DNA of 64,000 nucleotides from contig CAXBIQ010000012.1 of assembly GCA_963975935.1 (NCBI GenBank), positions 29,592-93,591 of the forward strand. Reading direction: 5' to 3'. Positions 62,902 through 64,000 of this stretch are shown here, piece after piece. Numbering within the stretch: the stretch's first letter is position 1; the number at the start of each line of letters is the position of its first letter. Under the pieces are notes generated by a model, which saw only the letters and a program-made list of their open reading frames with translations, was not told the origin of the DNA and did not search any database. A program made the translations under genes and the position numbers. The DNA comes from Planktosalinus sp963975935. GTDB lineage: Bacteria > Bacteroidota > Bacteroidia > Flavobacteriales > Flavobacteriaceae.

Positions 62902-63209
62902 CTTTGGATGTCTATTTTCAACTTACGGATCATTTCATCAGAAATGGTTCCGGTTTGTGCGCCGTATGCGTCAACCAGCAAGCCTTTTTCACCGTCATTG
63001 GTTTCAATTACATACAAGATAGTGTTATCTGCAGGATTTGACTCCCCTTCAAAGCGGTAAAACTTAACCACAGTAAGATCATCAGGGTTCCACTTTCTCT
63101 TGAGTGATTTTGATTTAAGATGGTCTTCCGCTAAATTGAAATCAACGGTATATCCTTTTTGTTGGAAATCTGTTATGGCTTCTGAGAGTGATGAATATGA
63201 TGCTTTCAT
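62898..63209 (-). CDS. Small conserved protein of unknown function
   Basis: A 103-residue protein: ASYSSLSEAITDFQQKGYTV at the start, ENDDLTVV-like RKWNPDDLTVVKFYRFEG, NTILYVIETNDGEKGLLVDA, YGAQTGTISDEMIRKL. In Bacteroidota such proteins are often labelled phosphoribosylpyrophosphate synthetase, but the length and the missing motifs of that enzyme make this name unlikely. A small alpha/beta domain is predicted. It is 4 bp overlapped with the csaA-like gene and probably coregulated with it. Confidence 0.82.
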   Translation of the reverse strand: MKASYSSLSEAITDFQQKGYTVDFNLAEDHLKSKSLKRKWNPDDLTVVKFYRFEGESNPADNTILYVIETNDGEKGLLVDAYGAQTGTISDEMIRKLKIDIQR

Positions 63210-63337
63210 GGGTTCGGAATTTTATTTACCTAAAATTACAATCATTCTAGACGTTGTGCAAGATTTTCACAAAGTTTTAATGGGTGCATTCTCCTTTCAA
63301 AACCTAAAAAAGTTGTATTTTTAACTACAAAAAAACG

Positions 63338-63892
63338 ATGGCACGCACAGAATCCAATATGCTTCCTTTGGGAACAAAGGCCCCTGACTTCAACTTACCC
63401 GATGTAATTACCAATGAATTTGTAACCTTGAAAGACATTGAGGGCAAGCATGGTTTTGTTATTATGTTTATCTGCAACCACTGTCCTTTTGTAAAACACG
63501 TTAATGATGAAATCATCAGGACAGCCAACGATTATCACGTTCAGGGATTTGGTTTTGCGGCCATTAACAGCAATGATGTGGAAAACTATCCTCAGGACAG
63601 TCCGCAGGAAATGGTTAAGACTGCTGAGGCGCTCAACTACCCTTTCCCCTATTTGTTTGATGAAAAGCAGGAAGTTGCCAGAGCATATGATGCCGCCTGC
63701 ACACCCGATTTTTATGTATTTGACAACAACCGGGTTTTGGTTTACCGCGGCCAGCTGGACAATTCCAGGCCCGGAAACAGCATTCAGGTAACCGGAAGGG
63801 ATTTGCGTGAGTCGCTGGATAATATTTTAAGCAACAGTCCGCAACGCAAAGACCAAAAGCCCAGTATGGGGTGTAATATCAAGTGGAAGTAG
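63338..63892 (+). CDS. Thioredoxin-fold (AhpC/TSA-like) protein
   Basis: A 184-residue cytoplasmic redoxin: LPLGTKAPDFNLPDVITNEF, then FVIMFICNHCPFVKHVNDE, with the CNHC site in place of CxxC-type WCGPC, and FAAINSNDVENYPQDSP. TPDFYVFDNNRVLVYRGQLD is the cis-proline segment. This CNHCP subfamily is widespread; it is likely a thiol oxidoreductase or peroxiredoxin-like protein, with substrate unknown. No signal peptide. The gene is complete. Confidence 0.9.
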   Translation: MARTESNMLPLGTKAPDFNLPDVITNEFVTLKDIEGKHGFVIMFICNHCPFVKHVNDEIIRTANDYHVQGFGFAAINSNDVENYPQDSPQEMVKTAEALNYPFPYLFDEKQEVARAYDAACTPDFYVFDNNRVLVYRGQLDNSRPGNSIQVTGRDLRESLDNILSNSPQRKDQKPSMGCNIKWK

Positions 63893-64000
63893 GGGTGAGA
63901 TGTGAGACGTGAGATTTTAGAAAAAAGAATATAGAAGAGAGACGTGTGTACGTCCCTGATATAGGTTGACCACTTAAAGTCAATTTATATGAAAGCAAAC

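Noticed and set aside
62898..63209. Phosphoribosylpyrophosphate synthetase
   Set aside because: The label seen on similar proteins does not fit: only 103 residues and none of the PRPP synthetase binding loops.
63893..64000. Possible direct repeats (GAGATGTGAGACGTGAGA type) at the right end
   Set aside because: Only short purine-rich similarity; it looks like common intergenic filler and no unit repeats cleanly.

Overview
The window looks like chromosomal DNA of a marine-type member of the Flavobacteriaceae (Bacteroidota). Three things point there: low GC; the familiar flavobacterial order nusB / DUF1573 lipoprotein / yajC beside a Leu-type amino-acid dehydrogenase, an ABC exporter and a PUR-alpha-like DUF3276 gene; and small Bacteroidota accessory proteins of the DUF6943 and DUF6266 type. 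No tRNA, rRNA, transposase or CRISPR array was found.

Positions 1 to about 49,300 read as one end of an integrative element, or a stacked genomic island, loaded with anti-phage genes. The left end holds the tail of an excisionase-like gene, a tyrosine recombinase (150-1244), two more excisionase-like HTH genes, and a replication module of the VirE_N/BT4734 and PriCT_2-DUF3987 type (2478-5722). The DNA end carrying the att site lies left of the window, and no relaxase or transfer genes are visible. Next, on the minus strand, is a three-gene DISARM-like operon (drmE-drmA-drmB order, 13948-5868) with neither drmC nor a DISARM methylase.

Divergent from it, behind an XRE-type controller, starts an unbroken plus-strand gene train (14164-41548). 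Its core is a type I restriction-modification operon, but between hsdS and hsdR it carries a complete Thoeris set (thsA plus two different TIR genes), an AlbA_2/GHKL-type regulator with a 12-bp repeat linker, and a pair of DUF262 (GmrSD/BrxU-like) proteins. After hsdR comes an Argonaute-like MID-PIWI protein without the usual PIWI acidic residues. The train continues with a truncated GHKL-ATPase fragment, a 1597-residue S1-plus-GHKL ATPase overlapping an SF1 helicase-PIN nuclease fusion, a UvrD-like helicase with a Myb-like tail, and two unknown genes. The S1/GHKL ATPase plus helicase-PIN pair is the best candidate here for an undescribed (RNA-directed) defence system. The composite hsd/Thoeris/DUF262/pAgo operon is the most striking arrangement.

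From 41549 to 49300 the island continues with an inverted-repeat-rich non-coding kilobase, a minus-strand WYL regulator plus two nuclease-like genes preceded by matching operator-like boxes, a HEPN-motif protein, a PD-(D/E)XK protein, and a DUF6943/DUF6266 pair behind a structured non-coding stretch.

From about 49,500 the content becomes ordinary: a BspA-like repeat lipoprotein, an arsenic resistance operon (arsR, arsC-like phosphatase, ACR3), peptidase T, yajC/DUF1573/nusB, a Leu-type dehydrogenase, an ABC exporter, a DUF3276 protein, a secreted M14 metallopeptidase, a CsaA-like tRNA-binding protein, a small unknown gene and a thioredoxin-fold protein. Several clear intrinsic terminators separate these units.
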